DNA of 64,000 nucleotides from Chryseobacterium indicum (GCF_021504595.1 NZ_JACSGT010000001.1:3100001-3164000), one strand, 5' to 3'; positions 1 to 9,495 are shown, counted from the stretch's first letter. Notes: generated by a model from the sequence alone, not told the origin. Numbers and translations: made by a program.

Positions 1-515
1 TTATAATCTTGTAAAACTAAAACACTATATCCTTTGTAACCATAAATATCAGAATAATTAATTTTTATTATTAAAAATTTCTGACTCTTTTCCAATATTT
101 CTATCGACTTAATTCTTTCAAAATGGCTTGGATATGATCCAGTTGATGACACAGCCTCAAAAAGCCTATCATTTTTTTTAATTAAATTAAAAGATCTAAA
201 AACACCAAAATTATTTTTAGTAGAAACAATTTCTTTATTCTTTTTATTCAAAAATAAAAATGGTTTATATGAATTAGATTCAGAATCATATAAATTTATT
301 GCATTCGAATCTGAACTGTACTTTAGAACTTCCTTTCGCATCTTGTTAAAATCTGGATTAAAATAATCTACTATTGCCTGATTATTCATCTCTCCATTAA
401 TCATTATTGATTTAATATCACTGATTAAAATTGGTGTAAAAAGTTTTAAATCTTGAGCTTTAACAAAATTCATACATATTAGTACTAAGAAAAATAGAAT
501 TTTATTTTTTTGCAT
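1..515 (-). CDS. Small exported protein paired with Rhs orphan cassette (3' end cut by window)
   Basis: The ATG is at 515 on the minus strand and the frame stays open to base 1. The protein begins MQKNKILFFLVLICMNFVKAQ, a signal peptide ending at an alanine. The rest aligns by eye with the protein at 2109-2672: both have a KM-x3-LKY-x-SD stretch, a YPSH motif followed by KSI-[ED]-IL, and end in VL-x-DYK. About eight residues are probably missing at the C-terminus, judged from that paralogue. The gene overlaps the end of the preceding Rhs C-terminal cassette by 14 bp, just as the paralogue overlaps the full-length rhs gene. I do not recognise a named family. A cognate immunity or accessory protein for the Rhs C-terminus is inferred from position alone. 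Confidence 0.75.
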   Translation of the reverse strand, partial: MQKNKILFFLVLICMNFVKAQDLKLFTPILISDIKSIMINGEMNNQAIVDYFNPDFNKMRKEVLKYSSDSNAINLYDSESNSYKPFLFLNKKNKEIVSTKNNFGVFRSFNLIKKNDRLFEAVSSTGSYPSHFERIKSIEILEKSQKFLIIKINYSDIYGYKGYSVLVLQDY

Positions 516-1953
516 TATATTTTTTTTCATTTAGAGTTCTAACAACTTTAATTAACTGTTTTTCAAATATATCCATAGGGGAATTTGGTCTTATATATCC
601 TTTGAAGGAAGATTCTCCAAATTTCTTGTGATCCTTATCGGCATCTCCTGTTCTATCTTCGATATGTGCTTTAAATTCATGATAAACAATTTTTGTTAAG
701 TCTGATAAATCATACTGTGATGTTAATGTTTTTCCTGAAGATGTTACTTCTGATTTCGAATAAGTATCTGATGCTTTATTTGGAAAAAAAGATTCATTAA
801 TTGCCATCAAATGAACCTGTTTATCTCCTGATTTTGATATATCAACTCCATCAAAACTTTCCATTGCTGAATAAGTTTTTCCAATATCATTTATTTTACC
901 ATCTTTAACAAAACTTTCATCACCTGTCAAACTATATGTTTCTGCACCAGTTCTCGAATCTTCAGAAGAAAAAGTACTTGATTTTATGTAAACATCATCC
1001 GTTTTACTAGTTCCATACTTATCCCATATTCTTTTTCCCTCTTCTGTTTTATACATCAAATCTTTTGAAGCTTTAAAAGAACCATTTTCGGTTAAAATAA
1101 TAATATCTTTTCCAGATCTTCCGTCTGGGTCGATAAAACGGATGGGATTATTGACAGCATAGTTATAAGGACTAAACCTTGTTGATTTCTCCGCGAGCGG
1201 ATCTACGACGCCCCAACGTCCGATGTCTGCCATATAAAACCTTGCACCGTAATCATACAATCCGGATTCCGTCTGCAATTCTTTTCCATTGTAACTGTAT
1301 TTGTATACAGGATTTCCCGGTAAAACATTATAGGCTTCATGCTTCATTCCAAACGGATAATAATTATTTTCTTCAAGAACTTCTGCGCCGCTTCCATTGT
1401 TGAAATAACTTAAACGGATATTTCCCAAATGGTCTGTGTAGTTGTAAATATACTTATTATTTTCGAAATTATAATACCCTTCGGAAGTTGGAACAAATTT
1501 AAGCAACTCATTGGTATATTGAAAACCATCCAGATAATCCGTCCTTTCGTTGAAAAGATGGGTTATATTACTGGAATTTTTATAGGAATATTGTTTCCCC
1601 ACTTTTACTCCATCTGCCCTGTAAGTATATGCTGTATTAACGTATATTTTTCCGGCACGAGTTGTTATGAAATTATCGAACTTAATGTATTTCGGAAGAT
1701 TTAAAAAATTATAATCAATTTGCAAAATTCCCTTATCTCTGTGAGAAATCATATTTCCGTTGCTATCATAACGAATTGGATTTCCTGAGGTATCCGGATA
1801 ACCTCTGTAATCTGTGGAGGAATCGGTAACGGAAGTCAGCCTGTTTCCGGTATAAATATATCCAAGATCATCAATATTAAATGCAGAAGCACCTTGCTGA
1901 GATTGCGCCGATCTTTTCAGGTTTGAAATATTTCCGTTAAGATCATATTCCAT
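502..1953 (-). CDS. Orphan Rhs C-terminal cassette (5'-truncated Rhs core plus variable tip)
   Basis: The 483-residue frame repeats the end of the neighbouring Rhs protein. It has the Rhs core with YYPFGM, YDYGARFYMADIGRWGVVDPLAEK, NNPIRFIDPDGR (residues about 200-280), then a roughly 205-residue variable tip. The tip is related to, but clearly diverged from, that of the full-length protein, and both carry a YHE-[FL]-K-x-HIED motif. The open frame extends upstream of the internal Met into non-Rhs sequence without a convincing start, and a strong hairpin at 2028-2064 separates it from the upstream gene. It is therefore probably silent unless it recombines into the complete rhs gene. That behaviour is known for Rhs orphans elsewhere and is inferred here. 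The listed start is the first in-frame Met and may not be used. Confidence 0.75.
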   Translation of the reverse strand: MEYDLNGNISNLKRSAQSQQGASAFNIDDLGYIYTGNRLTSVTDSSTDYRGYPDTSGNPIRYDSNGNMISHRDKGILQIDYNFLNLPKYIKFDNFITTRAGKIYVNTAYTYRADGVKVGKQYSYKNSSNITHLFNERTDYLDGFQYTNELLKFVPTSEGYYNFENNKYIYNYTDHLGNIRLSYFNNGSGAEVLEENNYYPFGMKHEAYNVLPGNPVYKYSYNGKELQTESGLYDYGARFYMADIGRWGVVDPLAEKSTRFSPYNYAVNNPIRFIDPDGRSGKDIIILTENGSFKASKDLMYKTEEGKRIWDKYGTSKTDDVYIKSSTFSSEDSRTGAETYSLTGDESFVKDGKINDIGKTYSAMESFDGVDISKSGDKQVHLMAINESFFPNKASDTYSKSEVTSSGKTLTSQYDLSDLTKIVYHEFKAHIEDRTGDADKDHKKFGESSFKGYIRPNSPMDIFEKQLIKVVRTLNEKKYNAKK

Positions 1954-1959
1954 CTTTTC
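1337..1959. repeat. Direct repeat copy A of Rhs core DNA
   Basis: This segment matches 3479-4101 at a constant offset of 2142 bp, with about eight differences counted by eye. Identity stops abruptly at 1959/4101, where the orphan loses homology to the rhs gene. Beyond 1337 toward the window start the copies diverge but remain recognisably homologous. Confidence 0.9.
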
Positions 1960-2027
1960 ATCGTAGAAAAAATGCTTACCAATAAAAAGTTTAAAGATTT
2001 TTTGCCAAAAACGCAGCTACGCTATAA

Positions 2028-2064
2028 AACACAAAACCCACCGCAATGCGGTGGGTTTTGTGTT
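2028..2064 (-). terminator. Strong hairpin between rhs operon and orphan cassette
   Basis: An almost perfect 18-bp inverted repeat (arms 2028-2045 and 2047-2064, core CCCACCGC) is followed on the minus strand by TTTTAT. It lies just after the stop of the gene at 2109-2672 and should end the rhs operon transcript before the orphan cassette. Confidence 0.75.
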
Positions 2065-2108
2065 ATTGTTCACGGATTACAAATCCGCGAGATCAGAGAT
2101 CAGAGGTA

Positions 2109-2672
2109 TTACTTATCATCTTCTAAGTTTTCATACTTGTAATCTGTTAAAACTAGTATCCCGAAATATTTCCATTCAAATTCATCTTGGTAATTAATCC
2201 TTAAGACTAATGTTTTCTTTGTCTTTTGAAGTATGTCTATAGATTTAATTATTTTGTGATGTGAAGGATATCTTCCATCTCCATATGGTGAGGTTGCTAT
2301 AAAATTAACAGAATTTTCTCTTTTTAATACAAATCCATCAAACGTTCCTAATTTTATTTCCTCTTTCGATTTAAAGTTTTGATTATTCAAACATAATACT
2401 GTCTTAAAAACTTTCCTTGGCTCATCATATTTGTACAATACTCCTTTATCAGAATCATATTTTAAGTATTCATACTTCATTTTTGAAGTGTCTTGCTTAA
2501 AATAATCAAATATGCCTAAATCAATCTTTTCGTTGTTAAGTGTTCCTGTCTTGTATGTAACAATAATAGGTCTATAAAATTCCAAAATTTGACCTTTCAC
2601 CATATTGGTGAAACACATGATGAGGGCACATAGGAGTATTATTAACTTAGTCTTCTTTCTTTTTTCTTGCAT
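2109..2672 (-). CDS. Small exported protein downstream of rhs (putative cognate partner)
   Basis: This 187-residue protein has an N-terminal basic stretch (MQEKRKKTK) and a hydrophobic segment ending in VKGQ, so it is likely exported. Its start overlaps the end of the rhs reading frame by 26 bp, implying translational coupling. It is a paralogue of the protein at 1-515, with shared YPSH and KSIDIL blocks and a common C-terminal VL-x-DYK. In polymorphic toxin loci the gene directly after the toxin tip is usually the immunity gene, so that role is the simplest inference. An exported immunity protein would imply a toxin acting in the periplasm. No known domain is recognised, and it could instead be a secretion partner. 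Confidence 0.85.
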   Translation of the reverse strand: MQEKRKKTKLIILLCALIMCFTNMVKGQILEFYRPIIVTYKTGTLNNEKIDLGIFDYFKQDTSKMKYEYLKYDSDKGVLYKYDEPRKVFKTVLCLNNQNFKSKEEIKLGTFDGFVLKRENSVNFIATSPYGDGRYPSHHKIIKSIDILQKTKKTLVLRINYQDEFEWKYFGILVLTDYKYENLEDDK

Positions 2673-5600
2673 CTTCTCTAACTTTTATAAGTTGATTCAT
2701 AATCGTTTCTGACGGAGATCCTGGCGCTCGTGGAGCTATAAGTTTAAAAGCATCTGTACCATATTTAATATGATCTGCATCTTCATTACCCGTAGCATCT
2801 TCTATATGAGACTTGAGCTCATGATAAACAGCTTCTGCTAAGTCATAATTATTATATCCAAAAGTTTTGGGATTACCCTCTTCGTCTACACTTTTTATAT
2901 TATACCTTGAGTCGTTATTTTTCTCTTGAAAATACTTTTCATTTAAAGAAACTAAATGAACATTCTTATCTCCTGATTTTGATATATCCAAATTATTGAA
3001 TTCGGCATTATTGGTATATCCTTCTGGAAGTGATATTTTGTTATCTTTTACAAGTCCCATAGTCTTAACATTAGCGATGGTTTCTGCTACAGTTTTAGAG
3101 TCAGATCCAAAATTTTTAGAACCTATATAAATGTCATCTGTCTTACTTGTCCCATACTTATCCCATAATCTCCTGCCTTCGGGTGTTTTGTATAGAATTT
3201 CTTTTGAGGCTTTGAAAGAACCATTTGCTGTTAAAACTATAATATCTTTACCTTGTCTACCATCCGGATCAATAAAACGAATAGGATTATTATAAGCATA
3301 ATTATAAGGACTATGACGACGCATCTTTTCCGCGAGCGGATCTACGACGCCCCATCTACCGATGTCTGCCATATAGAATCTTGCTCCATAATCATACATG
3401 CCGGACTCCGTCTGTAATTCCTTGCCGTTGTATTTATACTGGTAACTGCTTCCAAAACTGAAAGAAGTATTGTATCCTTCATGCTTCATCCCAAACGGAT
3501 AATAGTTATTTTCTTCAAGAACTTCTGCGCCGCTTCCATTGTTGAAATAACTTAAACGGATATTTCCCAAATGGTCTGTGTAGTTGTAAATATACTTATT
3601 ATTTTCGAAATTATAATACCCTTCGGAAGTTGGAACAAATTTAAGCAACTCATTGGTATATTGAAAACCATCCAGATAATCCGTCCTTTCGCTGAAAAGA
3701 TGGGTTATATTACTGGAATTTTTATAGGAATATTGTTTCCCCACTTTTACTCCATCTGCCCTGTAAGTATATGCTGTATTAACGTATATTTTTCCGGCAC
3801 GAGTTGTTATGAAATTATCGAACTTAATGTATTTCGGAAGATTTAAAAAATTATAATCAATTTGCAAAATTCCCTTATCTCTGTGAGAAATCATATTTCC
3901 GTTGCTATCATAACGAATTGGATTTCCTGAAGTATCGGGATAACCTCTGTAATCTGTGGAGGAATCGGTAACGGAAGTCAGCCTGTTTCCGGTATAAATA
4001 TATCCAAGATCATCAATATTAAATGCAGAAGCACCTTGCTGAGATTGCGCCGATCTTTTCAGATTGGATATATTTCCGTTAAGATCATATTCCATCTTTT
4101 CGAAGTATTCCTTTGCAGAAGGATTGGTATCTTTCTGATAAAATCCTGCCAGTAATCTGTTCGCTCCATCGTAAACATAGCCGTATCTTCTCAGGTTGTC
4201 TCCTGTGGTTGTTCCTGTTCTCCAGTCTACCTCCGCAATATTGCCGTTGTATTTCGGTTTTACTTTCAGAGTAGAAAAGTCTGTATTGGGCGTTTCAAGC
4301 CCTTCCACTTCACTGTATTTTACTTTATACCCGAACAGTTTTCCGTTAAGGTTTGCAGGATCATTGATCTTGGTCATCCAGCCGCGTATGTTGTAGGTGT
4401 AATCGATGCTCTGAAGATTATTTCCTACTTTCTTGTTCACAAGCTGGGACAAGTCGTTGTAGGTATTTTCGGCAAGCAGTTCCTGCGGATTATTATCCAC
4501 CTGATGATAATGTTTTTTCAGCCTGTTCTGGGAATCGTATTCAAAAGTTTCGGTGATCACTTTTTCAGTATCTGTACTTAATCTTTTATGATACGTTTTA
4601 GAAAGCTTAGGAACCCCTGCAAAATCCAGCTCAGTTTCGGTGTTGGTGTATCCTCCGAGATGGTTGGTGCTTTTGGTGGCAATGGCTCTTCCCGTCGAAT
4701 CGTAATAGCTGTAGGTTTTCGTCCAGTTGTTGTCTTCTATGTTTTTAACGTAGGCAGCGGTTAAAATCCCCATCGTGGAAGCATCTTCACTGCTTCCCAG
4801 CGTCTGTTTCATCGTATGCTGCCCCAAAACCGTTGCCGGAACTGCCGGAGCTTCAGAAGGGTAGGTGTCGTAATAATTAACCGAAAGCAGGACAACACCA
4901 GAAGAAGGGAATGCAAGATTCCTGTAATAAATACTGATACCGCTTACCACAACAGGTTCTGTGGTTCTGATTTCATTATTTAAAGAATTTGCTGCAATGG
5001 TATTCATCTGATCCTGTACAAAACTTCTTGAATTCGAATCAGGATAAAATCCAGTAAGAGCCACCCTTCCGAACTCATCATACTTGGTAAAAAGCCAGCC
5101 TTTGCTTCCAAAGCTGTTGTTTGCTGTTCTCAGGATCGCATCCTGCGTGAGCACCACACGGTCCTGTTTGTCGTACACCATCAGTTCCCATTCTTTTCCG
5201 GGCAGTCTTTTTTCAACCAGACGGTCTCTGCCGTCGTACCGGTACTGGTAGCAGAGCTCATTTAGAATATCATCCGTAATCAGGTTATTGTTATCTGAAA
5301 TCTGTTTTACCGCTTTCGGGGAAAGGACGAAAGCCAGCTGGCTGTACTCGTTGTACACGTAATACGTGTCCACATTCTGTGCCCCGTCATTTCTGCGGAC
5401 CAGAATCGTCTGTCCCTGTCCGTTTTTAAATTCCGTTACAGGATTTCCGTCCTCATCGGTAACGGTGTTCTTGTACAGTGTTGATGCAGGATAATATCCC
5501 GAATTATCCGTAGAAACCGAAAGCGTGGAAACCGTAGTGGAAACATTGTTCACGGTACTGGTGGTTGTACTGGTGATGAATTTCTTCACCTCTGTTCCCA

Positions 5601-6075
5601 GGTTGGTTTCGTACTTCAGCTTCTGGGTGTGTCCTGAGCTCATTTTCCATGGCTCTCCCGGGCTTGCCTGCTGCAATACCCTGTCCAGCGGGGAGTTTTC
5701 TATTTCCTTTTCAGAATATGCATTGGAAACCCCGTAATAGGAGTTGGCAGCCGTTTCATCGGTAATTCCGGTATGGATGGAGGAGTTCTGGGTGTCGGCA
5801 GGAACGGGAAGGATGCTTTTCACCTGTCTTCCGAAGCCGTCATAGGTAACGGGCGTTACCAGGTCTTTTCCGCCGGGTGTCGCTTTCACACTGATGATCT
5901 GCTTGGGTCTTCCCAGACCGTCAAAATAAGTGATGGTCTCGGATTTCCGGCTGCAGTCGTCATTCAGACAGCTTTGGGACTGTATGTAGTTCTCGTTCTG
6001 GGACTGCGCAAAGGACATCGCGGCAATGCTCAGCCCCAACAGGGAGAATGTTTTGGTGGTACTGTATTTTCTCAT
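2647..6075 (-). CDS. Full-length Rhs repeat protein with variable C-terminal tip
   Basis: This is a 1142-residue exported protein with a signal peptide ending SFAQS. The N-terminal region (roughly 30-130) has the YFDGLGRPKQ / YDGFGRQVK pattern typical of DUF6443-type Bacteroidota Rhs proteins. YD-repeats follow (YDxxGR, YDSQNRL, YDLNGN) and then the Rhs-associated core ending NNPIRFIDPDGR near residue 940. After the core comes a roughly 200-residue tip with VYHELKSHIED near residue 1082 and a lysine/glutamate-rich end. Rhs proteins form a beta-barrel cocoon around their C-terminal tip. The tip resembles no toxin family I know; its HExxxH spacing differs from the classical HExxH zinc site. It is the third gene of a tight minus-strand operon, and its downstream neighbour overlaps it. 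Confidence 0.9.
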   Translation of the reverse strand: MRKYSTTKTFSLLGLSIAAMSFAQSQNENYIQSQSCLNDDCSRKSETITYFDGLGRPKQIISVKATPGGKDLVTPVTYDGFGRQVKSILPVPADTQNSSIHTGITDETAANSYYGVSNAYSEKEIENSPLDRVLQQASPGEPWKMSSGHTQKLKYETNLGTEVKKFITSTTTSTVNNVSTTVSTLSVSTDNSGYYPASTLYKNTVTDEDGNPVTEFKNGQGQTILVRRNDGAQNVDTYYVYNEYSQLAFVLSPKAVKQISDNNNLITDDILNELCYQYRYDGRDRLVEKRLPGKEWELMVYDKQDRVVLTQDAILRTANNSFGSKGWLFTKYDEFGRVALTGFYPDSNSRSFVQDQMNTIAANSLNNEIRTTEPVVVSGISIYYRNLAFPSSGVVLLSVNYYDTYPSEAPAVPATVLGQHTMKQTLGSSEDASTMGILTAAYVKNIEDNNWTKTYSYYDSTGRAIATKSTNHLGGYTNTETELDFAGVPKLSKTYHKRLSTDTEKVITETFEYDSQNRLKKHYHQVDNNPQELLAENTYNDLSQLVNKKVGNNLQSIDYTYNIRGWMTKINDPANLNGKLFGYKVKYSEVEGLETPNTDFSTLKVKPKYNGNIAEVDWRTGTTTGDNLRRYGYVYDGANRLLAGFYQKDTNPSAKEYFEKMEYDLNGNISNLKRSAQSQQGASAFNIDDLGYIYTGNRLTSVTDSSTDYRGYPDTSGNPIRYDSNGNMISHRDKGILQIDYNFLNLPKYIKFDNFITTRAGKIYVNTAYTYRADGVKVGKQYSYKNSSNITHLFSERTDYLDGFQYTNELLKFVPTSEGYYNFENNKYIYNYTDHLGNIRLSYFNNGSGAEVLEENNYYPFGMKHEGYNTSFSFGSSYQYKYNGKELQTESGMYDYGARFYMADIGRWGVVDPLAEKMRRHSPYNYAYNNPIRFIDPDGRQGKDIIVLTANGSFKASKEILYKTPEGRRLWDKYGTSKTDDIYIGSKNFGSDSKTVAETIANVKTMGLVKDNKISLPEGYTNNAEFNNLDISKSGDKNVHLVSLNEKYFQEKNNDSRYNIKSVDEEGNPKTFGYNNYDLAEAVYHELKSHIEDATGNEDADHIKYGTDAFKLIAPRAPGSPSETIMNQLIKVREDARKKKED
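3479..4101. repeat. Direct repeat copy B of Rhs core DNA
   Basis: This is the partner of 1337-1959, lying inside the full-length rhs gene and coding for the end of the YD-repeat region and the Rhs core. It offers a recombination substrate that could swap the tip and partner gene. Confidence 0.9.
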
Positions 6076-6082
6076 GTTTGTG

Positions 6083-9000
6083 TTATGGTTTGTAGTTGTA
6101 CTTGTTTTCAGACATTTTTTTGTTGATATAGCTTCCCGCGCTGTTTTTCCCTCTTACTCCCGTTTCTTTCAGCCTGTTTGCCGAATCGTAAGTGTAGGTC
6201 TGTCTTACTCCGGACGGAGGCGTAATGCTGGTTACCCCGATCAGCGGATCATAGGTGTAGGTGGAGATCAGCTTTCCTGAAAGAGCCGACTGTTTCCTGA
6301 AGCTGCTTAAGGCATCCAGAAGAAGGCTTTCCTGTAAAGGATCTGCGGCATCATTGTCGGAAGCCGTTACAATCCCTGAAACCGGAACTGAGGAAGTCAG
6401 CTGGTCATAAGTGATTCCCTCCACCTTGGCAATGGGCTGGGTTTTGTGGTATCCCCAGACAATCGCTACCGGAATTGCGTCTTTGGTGGTGTACTGAAGG
6501 ATGTTTCCTTTTTCATCGTATTTGTCGTAAGTAATATCGGTGGATGAAGTACTGTTAAGTTTATCATACGATTTCTGGGACAACGGAAGCATGAGATTTC
6601 CTGCCTGAGGCGTAGGAAGGGAAGCCGGATACACCGTTTCTGTTTTGCCCAGTGTTTTGGTAACACCGCCGACAGTTTGGGTCGTCGTTGTTTCCAAAGG
6701 AATGCCGATCATGTTTTTACTGATCATTAACTGGTTGTTTTTTTCGTGGGCGTATTTATAATTTGTCTCTGTGATGCTGTTCTCAGGGGTTGTGATGGTT
6801 TGTCTGGTCACCTGATTATGATTAGGCATGGACGAATATTCATAATTCGTAGTAGTAATGAGCTTGCGGTAAGCCGATTCTGAAGTATTTAAATTTTCTG
6901 CTGCCCAGTAATCATCTAAATTATTATACAGGGTTAAAGGAACTTCATCAATATAGTCTGTTACCGTTTCTTTTTCAATTTTGGTATCCACAGTGTAGTT
7001 TTTATACATTGTCATATAAAAATTGGCAATACGCTGTACATTTCCTGTAGGGCAGTTGGCATCAGTAAGATCATTAAACACCTTGGAAACAAAAAGATTT
7101 GGATTGGTTTTCAGGATATTGTACCTGTATTGGTTCTGTACCTGCTTATTTTTATAAATACTTCCGTTTCTTTTAACGAAGTATTTGGTATTCTGCAGGG
7201 TACCGCTGAAAGACAGCCTGTTTCCTTTTGCAGGAAAATAAACATCATTTAATAATGTACCAAAAAAGTTAGGGAGTGCCTGGATAATACTAAGCCCGCC
7301 ATACCCTGTCCCTGATGAAGGAGTCCCTGCTCCATAACCGGAACCTGAAGAAGGCTGAATCCTTACCAATGCATCATCTGAGTCTTTTCTGAATGTCTTC
7401 TGGTATCCTCCGTTCTCAAAATGGTCTCCGCCCAAACTGGTGGTTACAACAGGGTACCGCTCCTGAAGCCTGCTGTTATACAAAGGGCTGGAATTGGTAG
7501 AGTTATGCGCTGAATAGGTTACAGCCATATTCATGTTTTCATGAAATTCATCGAATGTTGCATATTTTACATACGGAACAATCATCATTTCACTTTCGTT
7601 AATATCTTCCTCTTTCGCAGTATAAAGTGCGGCCGGACAGTAATACAGTCTTTTGTATTCGCTTACCTGATTATTTTCAGAATGAGTGACCGACTTTAAC
7701 CTGATCCCAAAATTATCAATGGGGTCTTTGTGGCTGTAAGAATATTTAAGTTCCGCATTTCCTCTCGGTGTAAATGATATAAGATATCTCCTGTTCTTCT
7801 GAACACTGAACGATCCGGTAATTGAATCTTGTGGCGCATAGCCGTAAGATTTTCCATTGGCATATATCTGTATATTAGAATCAAGATCCTTTACCGTAAA
7901 ATTTGCAATTTTCATGTGATTAGGACTTGCATCACCTGAATAGGTTGTAAGAGTAAATTGAAGAGTCTGGTCAAAATGAAGATTCTCTATCAATTGTGTA
8001 GAAGTCCCTCCCGAAGAAAAAAGATCTTCTCCCATATTCACCTTTGTTTTGAACAAAGCCTTTGTTTTAGGAGCTTCATATTCAAACTTCGTTTTTCCTC
8101 CGGTGGGGTAGATTACTTCCTTCAATGTCCCTTTGGAAGCAAATGCAAAATCCGGTCTGCGGTTTCCGAAGGTCGATAAGATGGATGGAAGGTAAGCAGC
8201 ACTTGGAGTAGCATCACCAAAGAAAGCCGCAATCAGAGAACCGTTTTCAGAATGTCCGTTAAAATACCCGTACATATCCTGTCCGTGAGTCAGTCTTGCA
8301 GGCAGATCTAATGGATTGTTATAATTAAACTGGTATTTTTTTTCAAAAACATTGTTGTTGTAATAGTTCAGCTGTGTTAAATAGAATCTCTGAATATTTT
8401 GTGGCGGATTTGAATTTTCAAAAAGATAATCAAAAGCTATTTTTTTAAATACCGAATTATTGACTTTGTATTCAATTCCTGAAAGGTATTTTTTAAAATC
8501 GGAATCCGTTCTCTCTGAATAAATAAAGTTGAGCACATCCGTATTTTCACTGTTCGAAATACTTAAAATCCTTTTTTTATTCTTCGTATAATGGGTTTGT
8601 GTTAAAACTATCAGTTCAGGATCCAGATTGGGCATAATTCCTGTTCCTAATCCTGCGGAATATAAATATCGTGTATGAATTTTACTGATGCTGTTGGTAA
8701 CCAGCGGAGTATCTTCATAAGAGAAAAAAATCTTCTCTCCGTTAAGATACTGAATCTCCTTCAGGAAAAATGAAGTAATCGCATAGTCGCCCGGCGGATT
8801 GGCGGGCATGGCTTTTGAAGCCGTGGTTTCCCAATATGCTATGCTTCCTCCGAAAATGTACTGGATTCCTTCCTTTGTCGTCAATTCAAAACCTATGAAT
8901 TTCCTGTTGTCGGTTTCATTAGCCGGAAGGATATTTTTTATTCTGACATCCGAATCATTTTTCAGAAAAACCGGAATAAAATTCTCATCCAGATAGAAAG

Positions 9001-9493
9001 ATCCGGACAGATCGCCGAACCTGAAATCAAAAATATCACGCTCTGTATCCATCTGTTGGGGAGTATAGCAGGCAGTTCTTATTTCTTCGTCCGCCGCACA
9101 GTCAGAAGCTGTTTTCTGGATTAATTCTGCTTCGGGCTTATTCATCCTCATGGTTGCCTTTTCATCGATAAGTCCGTTAACGGTTCTTGTAATGACTCCT
9201 CCTGCATTAACGACCCACGTCATCCCCGCATCGTTAGGCAGGTCGTCAACTTTTACCCCGGCTCCGCTGTATATAAGGCTGATATCCGTACTTAATTTAT
9301 TGGATTTATAAGTAAACAGGGGGATGCTTACACTGGCACTTCCCGTATGTTCATTTTCAGACACCACATTCGTTGCTTTAACGAAAGAAAAAGACTGTGG
9401 GCTTGGGGGTATGAAACCCGTCCCCTGGGAATACATCATGGCAGACTGAAATAAGATCAGCAAAAATGTAAATGGTTTTATTTGTCTCATCAT
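6083..9493 (-). CDS. Large exported SpvB/Tc-like shell protein upstream of rhs
   Basis: This 1136-residue protein has a signal peptide (FLLILFQSAMMYSQG). The N-terminal block, containing VSIPLFTYKSN and GVITRTVNGL, resembles the start of SpvB/TcB-type insecticidal-complex shells and of the large proteins often next to Bacteroidota Rhs genes. The C-terminus has YD-repeat-like sequence (YDPLIG, YTYDSANRLKETG) and stops without an Rhs core or tip. Only 7 bp separate its stop from the rhs start, and 2 bp separate it from the upstream T9SS gene, so the three should be co-translated. An inferred role is an outer or N-terminal part of the Rhs cocoon supplied as a separate chain. The family match is from memory and moderately certain. 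Confidence 0.8.
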   Translation of the reverse strand: MMRQIKPFTFLLILFQSAMMYSQGTGFIPPSPQSFSFVKATNVVSENEHTGSASVSIPLFTYKSNKLSTDISLIYSGAGVKVDDLPNDAGMTWVVNAGGVITRTVNGLIDEKATMRMNKPEAELIQKTASDCAADEEIRTACYTPQQMDTERDIFDFRFGDLSGSFYLDENFIPVFLKNDSDVRIKNILPANETDNRKFIGFELTTKEGIQYIFGGSIAYWETTASKAMPANPPGDYAITSFFLKEIQYLNGEKIFFSYEDTPLVTNSISKIHTRYLYSAGLGTGIMPNLDPELIVLTQTHYTKNKKRILSISNSENTDVLNFIYSERTDSDFKKYLSGIEYKVNNSVFKKIAFDYLFENSNPPQNIQRFYLTQLNYYNNNVFEKKYQFNYNNPLDLPARLTHGQDMYGYFNGHSENGSLIAAFFGDATPSAAYLPSILSTFGNRRPDFAFASKGTLKEVIYPTGGKTKFEYEAPKTKALFKTKVNMGEDLFSSGGTSTQLIENLHFDQTLQFTLTTYSGDASPNHMKIANFTVKDLDSNIQIYANGKSYGYAPQDSITGSFSVQKNRRYLISFTPRGNAELKYSYSHKDPIDNFGIRLKSVTHSENNQVSEYKRLYYCPAALYTAKEEDINESEMMIVPYVKYATFDEFHENMNMAVTYSAHNSTNSSPLYNSRLQERYPVVTTSLGGDHFENGGYQKTFRKDSDDALVRIQPSSGSGYGAGTPSSGTGYGGLSIIQALPNFFGTLLNDVYFPAKGNRLSFSGTLQNTKYFVKRNGSIYKNKQVQNQYRYNILKTNPNLFVSKVFNDLTDANCPTGNVQRIANFYMTMYKNYTVDTKIEKETVTDYIDEVPLTLYNNLDDYWAAENLNTSESAYRKLITTTNYEYSSMPNHNQVTRQTITTPENSITETNYKYAHEKNNQLMISKNMIGIPLETTTTQTVGGVTKTLGKTETVYPASLPTPQAGNLMLPLSQKSYDKLNSTSSTDITYDKYDEKGNILQYTTKDAIPVAIVWGYHKTQPIAKVEGITYDQLTSSVPVSGIVTASDNDAADPLQESLLLDALSSFRKQSALSGKLISTYTYDPLIGVTSITPPSGVRQTYTYDSANRLKETGVRGKNSAGSYINKKMSENKYNYKP

Positions 9494-9495
9494 GT

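Noticed and set aside
502..1953. Calling the orphan Rhs cassette an ordinary second rhs gene
   Set aside because: It lacks the N-terminal two thirds, has no plausible start or promoter, and follows a strong terminator.
5773..6126. 117-codon plus-strand frame opposite the rhs start
   Set aside because: It is antisense to the signal peptide and N-terminal domain of the Rhs protein and has no features of its own.
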